Below, in pieces: positions 13,169-24,407 of a stretch of DNA of 64,000 bases. The first letter of the stretch is position 1; each line of letters begins with the position of its first letter. The stretch spans positions 5,375,080 to 5,439,079 of the forward strand of contig RQOL01000466.1 of the NCBI GenBank assembly GCA_013076295.1, in the 5' to 3' direction. A program made the position numbers and the translations under genes. The notes under the pieces are model-generated. The model saw only the letters and a program-made list of their open reading frames with translations, was not told the DNA's origin and did no database searches. This DNA comes from Sanderia malayensis (taxonomy: Eukaryota > Cnidaria > Scyphozoa > Semaeostomeae > Pelagiidae).

Positions 13169-15807
13169 TTATTCTCCTGAGACTGGTAAAGGTTCATCAC
13201 CCAAAATATCCTTGATAATTTGCTTTTTTCTTTCTGCATTTAATCTTAAGAACTCAGTCTTGAATGCAAACACAAAAATAATGACAAGAACTTCCAAAAT
13301 GCAAATCAAAAGTATCAACCCATACGTCATATCCATTGGTTTGATTGTTGTCCCACTGCCAGCAATATTGCATTTTGATACCTTCTTTTCTTCATCAGTT
13401 AAATCCTTGCCCATTAGTGGGATGCAAAACATTAACACCACACCAATCAATTGCCTTCAAACAAAAAATACAATAAATTTAAATACATGCAGATAATGAA
13501 ACAGGTAAAACATTGTGATGAAGAAATGGCATAGTATAAACAAGTAACAAAACAGTAAGACATGATTTTATCGCATTGCAGTGCATTAATGTAGGGTCAA
13601 ATAAACATTATTAATTTTTGCTGAAATCTCAAGAAACTCACCCGAGAAGCCATTGAAATCCAGAGCTGGTTGCCTCAGCAACTGGGTATGTGCACTCCAC
13701 ACCAAGTTCCAATAGCAAAGGAGCTACAGCCATTGCCATACCAAATAATAAGAATGAAATACACAGAAATACAGTCTGATCCACAAGGCTCGTCGACTGA
13801 AAACAAAAAGTTATACACAAAAATAAACAGTACAACTGTAATATAACAAATATCCAAATGAAAGAAATCTTTTAAGCAGCCACTTACGATAAGAACGAGA
13901 GCACTTCCCAAGGATGCAAGAATAATCATTATTTTTGCAGTTTCTTCAAACTTTTTTGTTTTGTCAACGTAAACACCAGCAATGGCGGAGAACAGAAGTC
14001 CACCAACTATAACAAGAGCACCGCAAAGGCCGGCAATATCCTTCAGATGGAAAAGAAATTACAAATCACATTTTTTTCGAATTCATCAAACAAAGGTAAT
14101 AATGGAGACTTTGCAAAAAAGTATGGCAGCAAGTTTATCTTACATTATTATATCCATTTACACAGATGATCTGTTGCAAAAGACTTGTAATTGTGCTGAA
14201 AGCTGCAACACCAAACCCAAATACTAACATCAAAATCAAATATGACTTTTTCTTCAGCGCCTGAAAATCCAATCACATATGTAACTGAGTAAACCACACG
14301 AAGATGCATTAAGTCATATAAAATATTGTTTGATAAAAAAAGATTGTTTAACAATATTTGATTATGATGCTACCAAAGAATCGTAGTACTAAGAGACCTT
14401 TTTCAGTCCATCAAAGAATGGCTGAGGTTCTATGTGTGCTGAAGCAGATGGCGGAGTTGGAGGGAAACTTGAACAAACACCAACCAAGGCCAAAAAGGCA
14501 GCTAAAACAGCTGGTATTGTGAAAATTATCATCTGCAATGATAAGCAACAACATATTAATGCAATGCAATGGAAAAATCTTTTCAGGTATTTGTATTGTA
14601 TCAAAGTTAGAAATGATTAGGAAAATTGAGTGCAGTTACCAGCAACTTGATATCGCTGGGTTGTTTTGCAATGGCTGGGGCAATTGCACTTGCAACAAGC
14701 ACTCCAATTGGGTTAGCTGTTCAAACAAATAAAAAAGAATGGAGTTTATTACCATATATACTGTAAAAGTTCTATTAATCCACCTACTCTAATTAGCCCC
14801 GCACTCCAATAAGCCCCCTTCTCTAATTAGCCCCCTCCAATAACCTCCTTTTCAAATTGACCTCCCTCTCTAATAAGACTCAATCTGGAACATTGAAAAT
14901 TAGATAAGCCCTACCTTTTACAGTAATTAAAAACTACAACATATCAACATATTAACACATTAAATTTCATGGTATGGAGTCTTACCAACAAAAGCTATTG
15001 TATTTGCTGTTGTCCGTTCATTTTCACCAAACCAAACAGCGGCAACTTTAGTTGGCATTGGTAACACCAACGGCTGACTGGATGCTGCAATTATTTGACC
15101 AAATAGCGCAACCCAAAAACGATATTTACTTGTAACCACAAGAGATGCAAGCATTCGAATCACAGATCCTAAAGCATTGACTGCCGTCCCTGCTACCATC
15201 TAGAATATCATGAGATCAAAAAATTAACATAATAATCACTCAGTCATCAAATCAATCAATTCAATATTAAATCAAGTAAGTCAAATTGCTCATTTGCTAT
15301 GAAATAAAGTTAAACTAAACTAAATGATGTCACTCACTCCAGTTCTCAATCCCATATTATCAATAACCCAAAATGCAGGCAGCCCAACGATGACGGAGCA
15401 GAGAAAAAACACAGTGGAAAACCAATTGATTCTATCTTCAGAAACATCATAATATACAGATGCGATGTTTGCTATTGATGCATATGTTATCCATGTCTAG
15501 AACATAAATATTGAAAACTATAAATGATAAAAATAGATATAATACCCTAAGTAGGTACACATAGATATCACGTGATAAATAAGTATCTTGGATGCCTCAT
15601 ATCACAATTTTGGTTGCAAAGTCAAGCCTAGCCTCTGTGGAGTCCTGAAAGACAGTCTTGTCCTGTCTAGATATTTTTTAATAAATATAACAAATAAATT
15701 ACCATTGCATTCGAAAAATTGAACATTATGACGACAAAAAGCATGAACCATCTTCTTTTGTACTTCTTGTAAGTCTCGCTTTGCAGCAAATAACCATTTC
15801 CTTCCAT
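13169..15807 (-). CDS. SLC49A3: SLC49A3 (MFSD7)-like major facilitator transporter
   Basis: Ten or so exons on the minus strand. The start ATG at 15805-15807 gives a short N-terminus followed by YKKYKRRWFMLFVVIMFNF, the first transmembrane helix. Later pieces include ASIANIASVYYDVSEDRINW, WVIDNMGLRTG, KVAAVWFGENERTTANTIAF, ANPIGVLVASAIAPAIAK, CSSFPPTPPSASA, DIAGLCGALVIVGG, and a last exon with two more helices ending LPVSGE. The FGENERTTAN loop, the PPTPPSA segment in the central cytosolic loop and GLCGAL match SLC49A3 better than SLC49A1/2 (heme/choline carriers) or SLC49A4. Twelve membrane segments are expected. The substrate of SLC49A3 is not established, and I assign none. Confidence 0.8.
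14770..14915. repeat. Degenerate 'ctctaat(a/t)agccccc' tandem motif
   Basis: An intron of the SLC49A3-like gene contains about five imperfect copies of a 16-20 bp unit built on 'ctctaattagcccc' or 'ccaataagccccc'. The wording resembles the inner repeats of the 'CGAATAAGCCCCC' MITEs elsewhere in the window, so it may be a decayed copy. No intact ends are visible. Confidence 0.4.
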
Positions 15808-16049
15808 TTTCAACCTTCAATTTTCAACTGCTCCAACTCCAAGTCCAAAACTGTGCGGAAGATGTAGCAACAACAGCAACAACAATAGTAAGGACAGGAC
15901 AGGACATCTATCACGTGTCAGTCACATTGCAAAAGTGATGAACCATAGAGCCTTATGGATGTCCTGTCATCATGTATCCAAGAAAAGGATAGGATATATA
16001 GTTTTGTTCAAGGCTCGAGTACAGCCGATTTCTCATTCAGGCGTCTCTT

Positions 16050-16418
16050 TTAGGGTGTGTTCTTTTGGGAAATTTGTCTCTTCCGAATTCGTAAAAAAGT
16101 AGAGTTCGCAGACTTCCGATCCATGATTCCAAAAAAAAGCAATGGAAGGGTTTCGAGAAATTCAATTTCATTCATTTTGAAAACATTGCTAGTTGCTGTG
16201 GAAATTTTAAGCTAGGTTGCCTTGATTTGAACGCCGTGTGACGTGAAAAAGAAAATATCTGCAGTCTCCAAAGTCTTCTTGCTCTGGAGACAGAAGAGTT
16301 TGGAGACTGTGAAGTCTCTGATTTTCCGGAGAATTGACTGAAAAACGCGCTTTCCATCTCCCCAAAGTCTCCAGAAAAAGGAAGAGGCAAAAAAAGTTCC
16401 CAAAAGAAAGCACCCTTA
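16050..16418. mobile_element. Possible MITE between SLC49A3 and HSP10
   Basis: The left end (tagggtgtgttcttttggga, from 16051) and the right end (tcccaaaagaaagcaccctta, to 16418) are imperfect inverted repeats, followed inward by CTCTTCC/GGAAGAG. Internal 'gtctccaaa'/'tttggagac' inverted repeats would fold further. No clear target-site duplication could be seen, so the ends are provisional. No protein-coding gene is supported here although short overlapping open frames exist. Confidence 0.45.
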
Positions 16419-16807
16419 TTCCTATCAATCATCCAAGGGTTTCTCAAAATTGTTCTACTGCTTTGGGGGACTGGGCAAGGAACTGAGAAGACAGGACGAG
16501 GCTCCTCAGACCAACACCTGGTCATGTGATCATGTAGACTTCAATCGTGTCACAACGTCGCTGATTACAGAGAGAGTGGTCAACAAAAGGAAATCAACAA
16601 GATTAAAGCCATGCAATTTAATAAAAAATTCAAACCAAATCCACTACAATATATAGTCTCTTGATGAAGCAAATGTTTTTAAATGCAGAAGACAATAACC
16701 ATAAAGACTATGTTGTTTCAACAGAATCTCAAAATAATCTGACATCTTCAGGCAGGGTTGTTAATAAGAATTGTTTTTCTTGTGAACAGTTGATCTTGTC
16801 AAATACT

Positions 16808-17677
16808 TCAACTATCAAATTTTCCAAGAAGGTCGTGATCTCTGAATATATAGTATTCCTTAAAAAAACAATGCAACATAATAGATTGAAAATCAGTTGA
16901 TCAAGTCATTATAAATCATGTAAAAAATGACAGCATTCATTTTTTATACCTTATCGTCAAATTCAACTTTAGTTCCACCATATTCTGGTAATAAAACTTT
17001 GTCTCCAACATTGACACTTACTGGAACAATTTGTCCATCCTTTGAAATAAAAGAACATGTTATTTTAAATGTACAGTAAATAGCACATTTTTAAACTTCT
17101 TTGCTTGGGGTAGCTTTACCTTGTCTCTGACTCCTTCACCAACAGAAATAACAGTTCCTTCCATTGTTTTTCCGATACTTTTTTCTGGCAAAAGGACACC
17201 TCCCTTTGTTTTCTGCAATGAGTGATGTGTCAAGATGATATGGTATAATAAGATTACAGATGAAGAATACAAATTAAAATTACACCACTTCAGGACTTCA
17301 CCCTGCTGCGCAAGACTTTAGTTTCAATGCAAAGCTGACAACAAATACTATACTATTAATAGTATCACAACTTATATAACATCAAATGAAATGAAAATAA
17401 GTTTAAATTACTGTATCAGCAAGAAGTCTTTCAATCAACACACGATCGAACAAAGGCTTGAATCTTCTTATAAGTCCAGCCTGAAAATGATATATTCAAA
17501 TTTAGCATGCATCTGCACCACGAGCATACCACGAGGAGGTCGAAACAAAATTGGCCTAACTGAAATTATCTCCAAGGAAATCCTTCATGCCTATTGCTTT
17601 TAAGCATGCATTTAACTTAAATATAAGAGAAAATGATCTAGATAATTAAAAAATATACAATATTGTGAGCATACCAT
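16808..17677 (-). CDS. HSPE1: Mitochondrial co-chaperonin HSP10
   Basis: Exons on the minus strand: 17412-17480 (AGLIRRFKPLFDRVLIERL), 17120-17212 (TKGGVLLPEKSIGK, GTVISVGEG), 16950-17039 (GDKVLLPEYGGTKVEFDDK) and 16808-16858 (EYYIFRDHDLLGKFDS, stop). All joints are phase 0. The first exon probably codes only the initiator: an ATG at 17675-17677 sits directly on a GTATGC donor, which would give a protein of 101 residues against 102 in human, whose first exon is similarly tiny. HSP10 caps the HSP60 folding chamber in the mitochondrial matrix; the mobile loop is the TKGGVLLPEK region. It is head-to-head with HSP60 and shares a heat-shock element with it. Confidence 0.93.
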
Positions 17678-18146
17678 GATAAATGTTTATAGATCAGGGA
17701 TTCTTTGGAAGACTCAATGCAAAAAGATGATGCAAGTTGCAAGAGAAAATTCAGAAGGACAGACCACGTGGATGTAAATGCACGATGTGCGCAGACGCAA
17801 TTGATTTCTCGAAGGTTCTCTGTCAGATCACATGGCATTGCACATTGCCTCTTCTTTCCTTTCCATTCCACGTGTTCCTGCAGATCGAACGCTGATCAGA
17901 ATTTCTGGCCTCTAAACATTTCTAGTTCACTAACTACAGCTTCAATTAGTCTCCGGTAACTTGCGACTGCTTCAGTTTATTTCAATTAACAACTTTGTCC
18001 AGCTAAATCGGAATATAATGTCCTCTTATGCTTTTTTGGCTCTTATATTCTAGCAATGCTTGGCCAGGCCTTGTGGTCGTGATGCAGCGAGCGTGAAAGT
18101 CATTATCAAACGAAATTAATCTTCGAGTTCTCTCTTTCAGATCGAA
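17678..18146. promoter_or_regulatory. Shared HSP10/HSP60 heat-shock promoter with a perfect HSE
   Basis: The interval between the inferred HSP10 ATG and the HSP60 ATG. Bases 17806-17818 read TTC-tc-GAA-gg-TTC, a perfect three-unit inverted HSF binding site. A weaker two-unit site GAA-aa-TTC lies at 17745-17752. The HSP60 start is preceded by a pyrimidine-rich acceptor (ctctctttcag, ending 18140), suggesting an untranslated first exon as in human HSPD1; a possible donor is CCG|GTAACT near 17957. The head-to-head HSPE1-HSPD1 arrangement with a bidirectional heat-shock promoter is known from mammals. Confidence 0.75.
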
Positions 18147-20904
18147 ATGTATAGATTACCGAAAGTTATTCAGCCATTGGCCAGAAATGCCCGTAGACTA
18201 ACTCCAAGACTTGGAGCAGCCTTCAGCACATCACAGAAATATGAATCTCCAAAAGAGATAAAATTTGGTGGTGATGCCAAATCATTGATGCTGCAAGGAG
18301 TCGATTTAATGGCGGATGCCGTTGGTGTAACTCTTGGACCAAAAGTGAGTTTAAAATGCAAGCCAGTGCACCCAGGCCTTATTGGAGGGGCAGATTTCTC
18401 CCATTCCCGAGATGGATCCTCAAAAGTTATGAAGACCTAATGATGTAATAATGACATGATTAAGGGGCCCATTTTTTCATTCCCCCAAGCCCCCCACAAA
18501 GACTCCCAGCAGGCTTGAATGATTCCATGAAATGCAATAGGTTGTCTTGATATTTTCTTGCAAAAAGCTGGTTTGTACAAATGAGGACTGAAATATCACC
18601 ATGTACTTTGCAGGGGCGAAATGTCATCATAGAGCAGAGCTTTGGGGGTCCAAAGATAACAAAAGATGGTGTGACAGTAGCAAAGGCTATTGAATTAAAA
18701 GACAAGTACATGAACATTGGGGCTAGACTTGTGCAAGACGTTGCAAACAACACCAATGAAGAAGCAGGGGATGGTACAACAACAGCAACAATTCTCGCAA
18801 GGGCTATTGCCAAAGAAGGCTTTGAATATGTTTCAAAAGGAGCCAATCCACAAGAAATTAGAAAAGGTAAGTCTGCTTTATTGTCAAGGATGTGGCTACA
18901 ATAGAATGAATAGAATGCTACATTAAAAAATCTTGTAAGCTCTTGCTAACCTGTTAGGTTTGTATTGTTTGCTTCAGGTGTTATGCTTGCTGTTGATACA
19001 TGTGTGAATGCTTTGAAAGACATGTCAAGAGCTGTTACAACACCAGAAGAAGTAGCCCAGGTTGGTACGATCTCAGCAAACGGAGACACAAAAGTAGGAG
19101 AACTCATTTCGTCTGCAATGAAGAGAGTTGGCAAAAATGGAGTCATCACTGTAAAGGATGGCAAAACACTGCATGACGAATTAGAAATCATTGAAGGAAT
19201 GAAATTTGATCGTGGATATATATCTCCATATTTTATCAATTCATCCAAAGGTGTTGTAACTTTTCTGTAGTCTATTTTTTGTTATTGATTTTCCTCATTA
19301 TCTTTCCATGGCTTCTTCAGTGTATCATATAGCAGTCTATGGGACAAAAATGAGGTATAAGAATAGATGAAGAAAAGCAACTCAAATTGATACCAGATTG
19401 AGCTGCATTTCTACCATCTCACAAGCATTTCATGTTGATATTAATAAGAACTGAAGCTGTTCAAAGTCTTACTCAAGTTTCCTAGATGCAATATCTGATT
19501 TTTTGACAGGGCAAAAAGCGGAATTCCAAGATGCTTTGCTCTTGCTTTCCCAAAAGAAGATTTCTGCTATTCAAGATATCGTCCCTGCACTTGAACTAGC
19601 AAATGAAAAAAGGAAGCCATTGGTTATTGTTGCAGAAGATGTTGATGGAGAAGCCCTTAGCACTCTTGTGCTCAACAGGTACAAGAGTTTTTCACAATTC
19701 ATTGCTCTTTATTTGTCATTCACTCAATGAATATCAGTTTATGACCATTATTGTAATGTTTTCAAATAGATTGAAGATTGGCCTCCAAGTTGTTGCCGTA
19801 AAAGCACCAGGCTTTGGAGATAATAGAAAAAACACGCTTGCTGATATTGCTATCTCAACTGGTGCAACTGTGAGTGTTTTTCTATATCTTTTGTTTAACT
19901 TATTTTCATTCGCACATTTCTTTATGTAATTAACTTATGACTACATCTTTTCAGGTTTTTGGAGATGAAGCCATGGATACTAAAATCAATGAAGTGAGAC
20001 ACGATAATCTTGGTGAAGTTGGTGAAGTTGTTGTGACAAAGGATGATACGTTGTTCTTAAAAGGGAAAGGGGATCCAAGAGAAATTCAACTGAGATGTGA
20101 ACAGATTAAAGAAGAAATTGAAGATACGACATCAGAGTATGAGAAAGAGAAATTCAATGAAAGGCTGGCAAAATTGTCTGATGGTGTTGCAATAATTAAG
20201 GTCTGTCTCTCATAATCTTCCAATATCTGAAACTTTCAGCAATGTTATGTGAGAAAGAGTGTAAATTTGTGTCTTTTGTTTGATAAGGTTGGTGGATCAA
20301 GTGAAGTAGAAGTAAATGAGAAGAAAGACAGAGTAACTGATGCATTGAATGCGACTCGTGCTGCTGTTGAAGAAGGAATTGTTCCTGGTGGCGGAACTGC
20401 GCTTCTCAGATGCATTGAACATTTGGATAAATTAGCAAAAGGAAATTCTGACGAAGAAGCCGGTATTGATATTGTTAGAAGAGCTCTGAAAAAACCCTGC
20501 TCAACAATTGCACTGAATGCAGGTGTTGAACCAGCTGTTGTTGTTGACAAGGTAGGAGGCGGGCGAATGAGAATTGTTTTTTGCTGTTTCTATTGGTTCT
20601 TGTTGCATTTGTTATTTAACAAATTTTCATGCTGATTTTACATTTCTTTATTTAGGTATGTTCATCAGAATTTGAGTTTGGTTATGATGCATTGAATGAT
20701 AAATACGTTAACATGATAAAAGCAGGAATCATTGACCCAACAAAGGTGGTCAGGATCGCACTCACTGATGCCGCTGGTGTTGCATCATTACTTACAACAG
20801 CCGAAACGGTGATTACTGAGATGCCAAAGGAAGAGAAAGGAATGCCTGGTGGCATGCCTGGTGGTATGGGAGGCATGGGTGGTATGCCAGGAATGGATTA
20901 TTAA
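18147..20904 (+). CDS. HSPD1: Mitochondrial chaperonin HSP60
   Basis: Eight coding exons: 18147-18344, 18614-18866, 18978-19250, 19510-19678, 19770-19869, 19955-20200, 20288-20551 and 20656-20904. They join in frame to 583 residues (human 573). The N-terminus [18 protein letters not shown] is an arginine-rich mitochondrial presequence. Family features include [18 protein letters not shown], the ATP-binding [61 protein letters not shown] and a Gly-Met-rich tail ([18 protein letters not shown]). It folds imported matrix proteins with HSP10. No disruption is seen; the neighbouring shared HSE implies heat induction. Confidence 0.97.
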
Positions 20905-21726
20905 GCAAGTGAATGAAATGACACTCAAATGTACTAAATCCTTCATGTCACCTGGAAATATAGAGACTTCTTAAATGGACAATGCCAGAATAATTATTTG
21001 AATATATTTGCAAAATATAACAAAGGCAGCCTGCAATTTAAGTGTTTTTGTTTAAAGACATTACAGGCAATACGAAAATATTAAGTTGTATTTCCCCATG
21101 CATTTTCATTGGATAGCATCAATGAACTATTTTTATGCTTTGTGTGCGTACCTTGTTTTTTCTAGCAGTATTTTCTGGAATGTTTTGTCAAAAAATAATA
21201 CATATGGTTTGGTTTTGTGTACATTCTTTTTTAAATTCGAACTATTTGATCACCAGACAATGGCGTAGATAGGAAATTTTATAGGGGGGGGGCGAGAAAT
21301 TCAGATTTGACAAAAATTTAATAAGCGTTTTTGTTTCTTCAAGACTATGAATATAAAGCTAGAACTGAACGTAAACAGAAAATATTTATTTTCCAACAAG
21401 ATCAGCAATTTGCCGACAAAATGGCAGTTTAGCTCTACAGGGGGGTTTTCGTCCCCCCTGACCCCATATCTACGCCACTGCCACCAAAGAACCATGTGGC
21501 AAGTGCTGCGGAATTTAGCAAGGAGAGGGCGGGTACTTAAATGTAAGTCCGGTTCATTATTATTCGGAAATGAATGGACAGGACTCAACGACGAAACGAA
21601 AAAAATTCTTTTCATATTTGAATCTGAAACCGACAGTTTCCGCCTCTATAACTGGGAAATAAACTTCCTTAAATAAACTTGCTATTGAGAAAATAGAGTA
21701 ATATTGAAGTTGATTGCAGAGTTAAG
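20905..21726. other. Intergenic, HSP60 3' flank
   Basis: About 820 bp. It contains the HSP60 3' UTR and a 223-bp inverted-repeat element at 21258-21480. Short open frames inside the element are not genes. Confidence 0.55.
21258..21480. mobile_element. Small inverted-repeat element (CAnTGGCGTAGATA ends)
   Basis: The left end CAATGGCGTAGATAgg (from 21258) and right end tatctacgccactg (to 21480) are inverted repeats with one difference. Both are followed inward by runs of G or C (ggggggggg; ccccccct). The 223-bp element has no coding capacity. CAGTGGCGTAG-type termini are common among non-autonomous hAT-like elements in animals. The flanks (accaga / accaaa) give only a weak match to a duplication. 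Confidence 0.6.
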
Positions 21727-22380
21727 ATGACTGCGATGTTCAAGGGTCACAGCCCATTACAAAAGGATGAATGGCTTTACCGAAATGACAATGATGTTGA
21801 AATGCTTGGATCAGGCTCGCCGATTCTGATGGGCCTACCACGTTGTTTCTCAAGTTTCTCATTTGATTATACAACAATGGTGGCTCAAGAAAAAGAGTGT
21901 TGTCTTTAGTCATTGTGGTATGTAGCCATGACTTTGATTTGATGCTACTAATAAATTGTGTCTCGTTATATCAGGAGCTGGATGTATGTCTAGATAATTT
22001 CATTGTTTCTTTTTGCGCAAAAAGTGATGAAAGAGGTTCATCACGTTCACGTATCACTTTACCCAGTTGCACACCACAAAACCAAACCGCAAGGACAATA
22101 TAACCAAATTACCCCGTAAATCCTCGAATTGCCCCCCCCCTGTGGTGGGCTTATTTACCCATTTGAATTGACCTGAAACAGTCTATATGAATAATCAATA
22201 TTTACTTATGAATGTTAAGCATTTTATGTGGGAACTCGATAAAATGTGTGATAAAATTGATAACGGATGAAGACTCAAATGGTTGAAATTGACATTTTAG
22301 TAGTGGGGGCCTATTCAAGAAGGGTTTATAGATATAACTGTAGTTCTACCCTTGAGGTCAAATTTCAGGATTTATGTTAC

Positions 22381-22809
22381 TTACCGTAAATGACGAAATT
22401 AGTGCCCCCTGCCAAATAACCGCCCCTGCCGAATAAGCGCCCCCAGGATGAAGGCAATTTTTGTAGTAAGCGCCCCTGCTTGAATAAGCGCCCCCTAAAC
22501 AAACGGAGCGCTTATTTGAATATAGAAAAAACAACGAATTTTATTGTCAAGATGTATTTCAATATACTTAAAAACAAGAAATTACTTTATAATTGGTCCT
22601 TTAATGATCTTGGCCTCCTCCTTAAAGCCAACTCAAACTGAGAATATTTCTCTTTAATGTTCGAAATTTCAAAGACAACTGGAAATAAACTTTCTCCGTT
22701 ACATTGTTTGAGCAAAAATTAATAAGCGCCCCTGCTGAATTAATCGCCCCCTCTAAAAGTTTATTTTTTAAATAAGCGCCCCGGGCGCTAATTTCGTCAT
22801 TTACGGTAA
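22381..22809. mobile_element. 429-bp MITE with 22-bp perfect TIRs and 'AATAAGCGCCCC' subrepeats
   Basis: Bases 22381-22402 (TTACCGTAAATGACGAAATTAG) and 22788-22809 are perfect reverse complements. Just inside each end are short direct motifs 'aataagcgccccc' (several copies at each end). No coding potential. The right end sits 22 bp before the splice acceptor of the bZIP exon. A related but distinct element is in an AOX intron (31821-32089), and a fragment 'ccgtaaatcctcgaattgcccc' is at about 22113. Confidence 0.8.
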
Positions 22810-22831
22810 TCAAATTTCTGTCTTGGCTAAC

Positions 22832-23606
22832 AGGAACCAGCCAAACTTCAACAAGTTTGAGTTTGGTGCAGGATGCAGAACATGGAACTAAAATAGACGA
22901 GGGACAAGAAGAGAATATTTGGAATGGAATTTGCTGTGATATTTTTAATCATGACAATGTTTGTGATAATGCAATGGACGATATTTGTTTGGAGAAGGTT
23001 GTGAGCAGCGATGAAAGCATTTTCAGTGGCGTCCTTGACTCTGCTTCGCCGTTGTCATCAGCTGGGGAGGATTTTGAGGAGCAATTGCTCTTTTCAGAAG
23101 AAATCCAGGATTTAATTCTCTCTGATGGCAGCATGAATTGCAGTAAAGAAAGCAGTGATGCTGAAAATGAGATGGTGCAAAAGTCTTCAGGAACAAAGCA
23201 GATAGGGGAAGTAGAAACGATAAATATGAAAAATGTGATGTCATTTCAGTCTCAGAGAAGATGGTGCAATATCAGCGTTGAAGATAAAGTGTCTTTTGGA
23301 GAAAGTGTGCCAGTGCAGTGCAGTATTACTCAGAATACAGGCAAGAAAAGAGGACGCAAAAAAGTTTACAAAACCTGTGCAACAGTGGAAGAGGAATTGA
23401 AGATGAAAAGAGAAAGGAACAACACTGCTTGTAAAAAGTTCAGAGAAATAAAAAAGAGTAAAGAGAATTGTATTTTGGAGGAAGAAAGAAAGTTGCTAAA
23501 TGCAAATCGAAAATTGAAAACTGAATGTCAGAAATTGGAGAATGAGAAAAAATTGCTCATGACTTTGCTTCCTTTAGTATTTCAAAAATTTCAAAATCAA
23601 AATTAA
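22832..23606 (+). CDS. bZIP transcription factor, C/EBP-like basic region
   Basis: Terminal exon after a strong acceptor (tggctaacag, ending 22831), reading open to a TAA at 23604-23606. The first in-frame ATG is at about 22974 (start of MDDICLEK). The C-terminus is a textbook bZIP: basic region RERNNTACKKFRE fits N-x7-R, then nine residues, then Ile and four Leu at exact seven-residue spacing to the end of the zipper. RERNN-x-A resembles C/EBP proteins more than ATF4 or PAR factors, though other positions are diverged. The first half is acidic and Ser-rich, as in an activation domain. The upstream exon is unclear: a 60-aa open frame at 21727-21909 has no donor in the right phase. Confidence 0.75.
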
Positions 23607-24163
23607 TTAATTGATATCCATTCAATTTTGTTGTTGTTCATTTAATTAACTGCTGATTTAATTACTTATGTTAAATCATTTGTGCCACAATTAGGAAATT
23701 ATTTAATGTATCTGTTTTCACAATGTAATTTTTGCTACACTGAATGTCAAAACATTTGCATTTAGGCTCGTTGTTTGTTTGCATCATTTTATCATTCTCA
23801 TCTCACAACTTCAACAGGCTAGAATTAAGTAATTAACAGACAGAAAATTGGCATCGTGAAATAAAAAGGCGTAAATAATACTATAAAATAAGATATTTGC
23901 TCACCTGTTTCAAACAATAAGCATCCGCAACCAACACCATTAATTTTGTGCACCACACAAGTTGCTCACGCCACTCTGCTTGTGTTTGAAACGCAATGAA
24001 TCGAGGTGATAAATTTGCAACAATAATTCTTCCTTACCATGACAAATAAGGGACCAGGATACAAATTCACCAAACCTTGAGATTTTCCAAAAAGTATCAT
24101 ATAATACAGTACAATATAAATAATTAAACTCGTATACATTATACATCACACATCACGTATACA
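23607..24163. other. Intergenic, bZIP 3' flank
   Basis: About 560 bp of AT-rich sequence up to the target-site duplication of the large transposon. I see no gene or repeat with clear boundaries here. Confidence 0.5.
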
Positions 24164-24213
24164 TTAGGGACCGGTCATTAAGTATCTACTAGGGGGGGCC
24201 GGAGTGATTTGGC

Positions 24214-24300
24214 ATGGGCCATGAAATTTATTTTGGCTATGTAGATGGGCTGCCAAATTTTTTCTTTGCAACTGGATGGGCCGCAAAATATTTTTTCAAA
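24214..24300. repeat. Left subterminal ~31-bp direct repeats of the transposon
   Basis: Three copies of a unit beginning atgggc and continuing (cc/tgcc/cgc)aaaatttttt start at 24214, 24245 and 24276, exactly 31 bp apart. Related copies in the same plus-strand orientation occur at the other end of the element. Regularly spaced subterminal repeats are often transposase binding sites. Confidence 0.75.
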
Positions 24301-24407
24301 GTTCTCAAAAAAAAAATTGTTAATGAAAAGAAAACTGAGAATATTCTCAAAGAACACAAATAACTATTTTAGCACCCATTGTCAGAGTATTTCTTAGAGA
24401 ATTAGTA

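Noticed and set aside
16172..16525. 117-residue open frame and overlapping frames
   Set aside because: They fall mostly within the putative MITE, in three overlapping frames with no conserved sequence.
21727..21909. 60-residue open frame as first exon of the bZIP gene
   Set aside because: No donor in the required phase occurs before its stop codon; kept only as an untested possibility.
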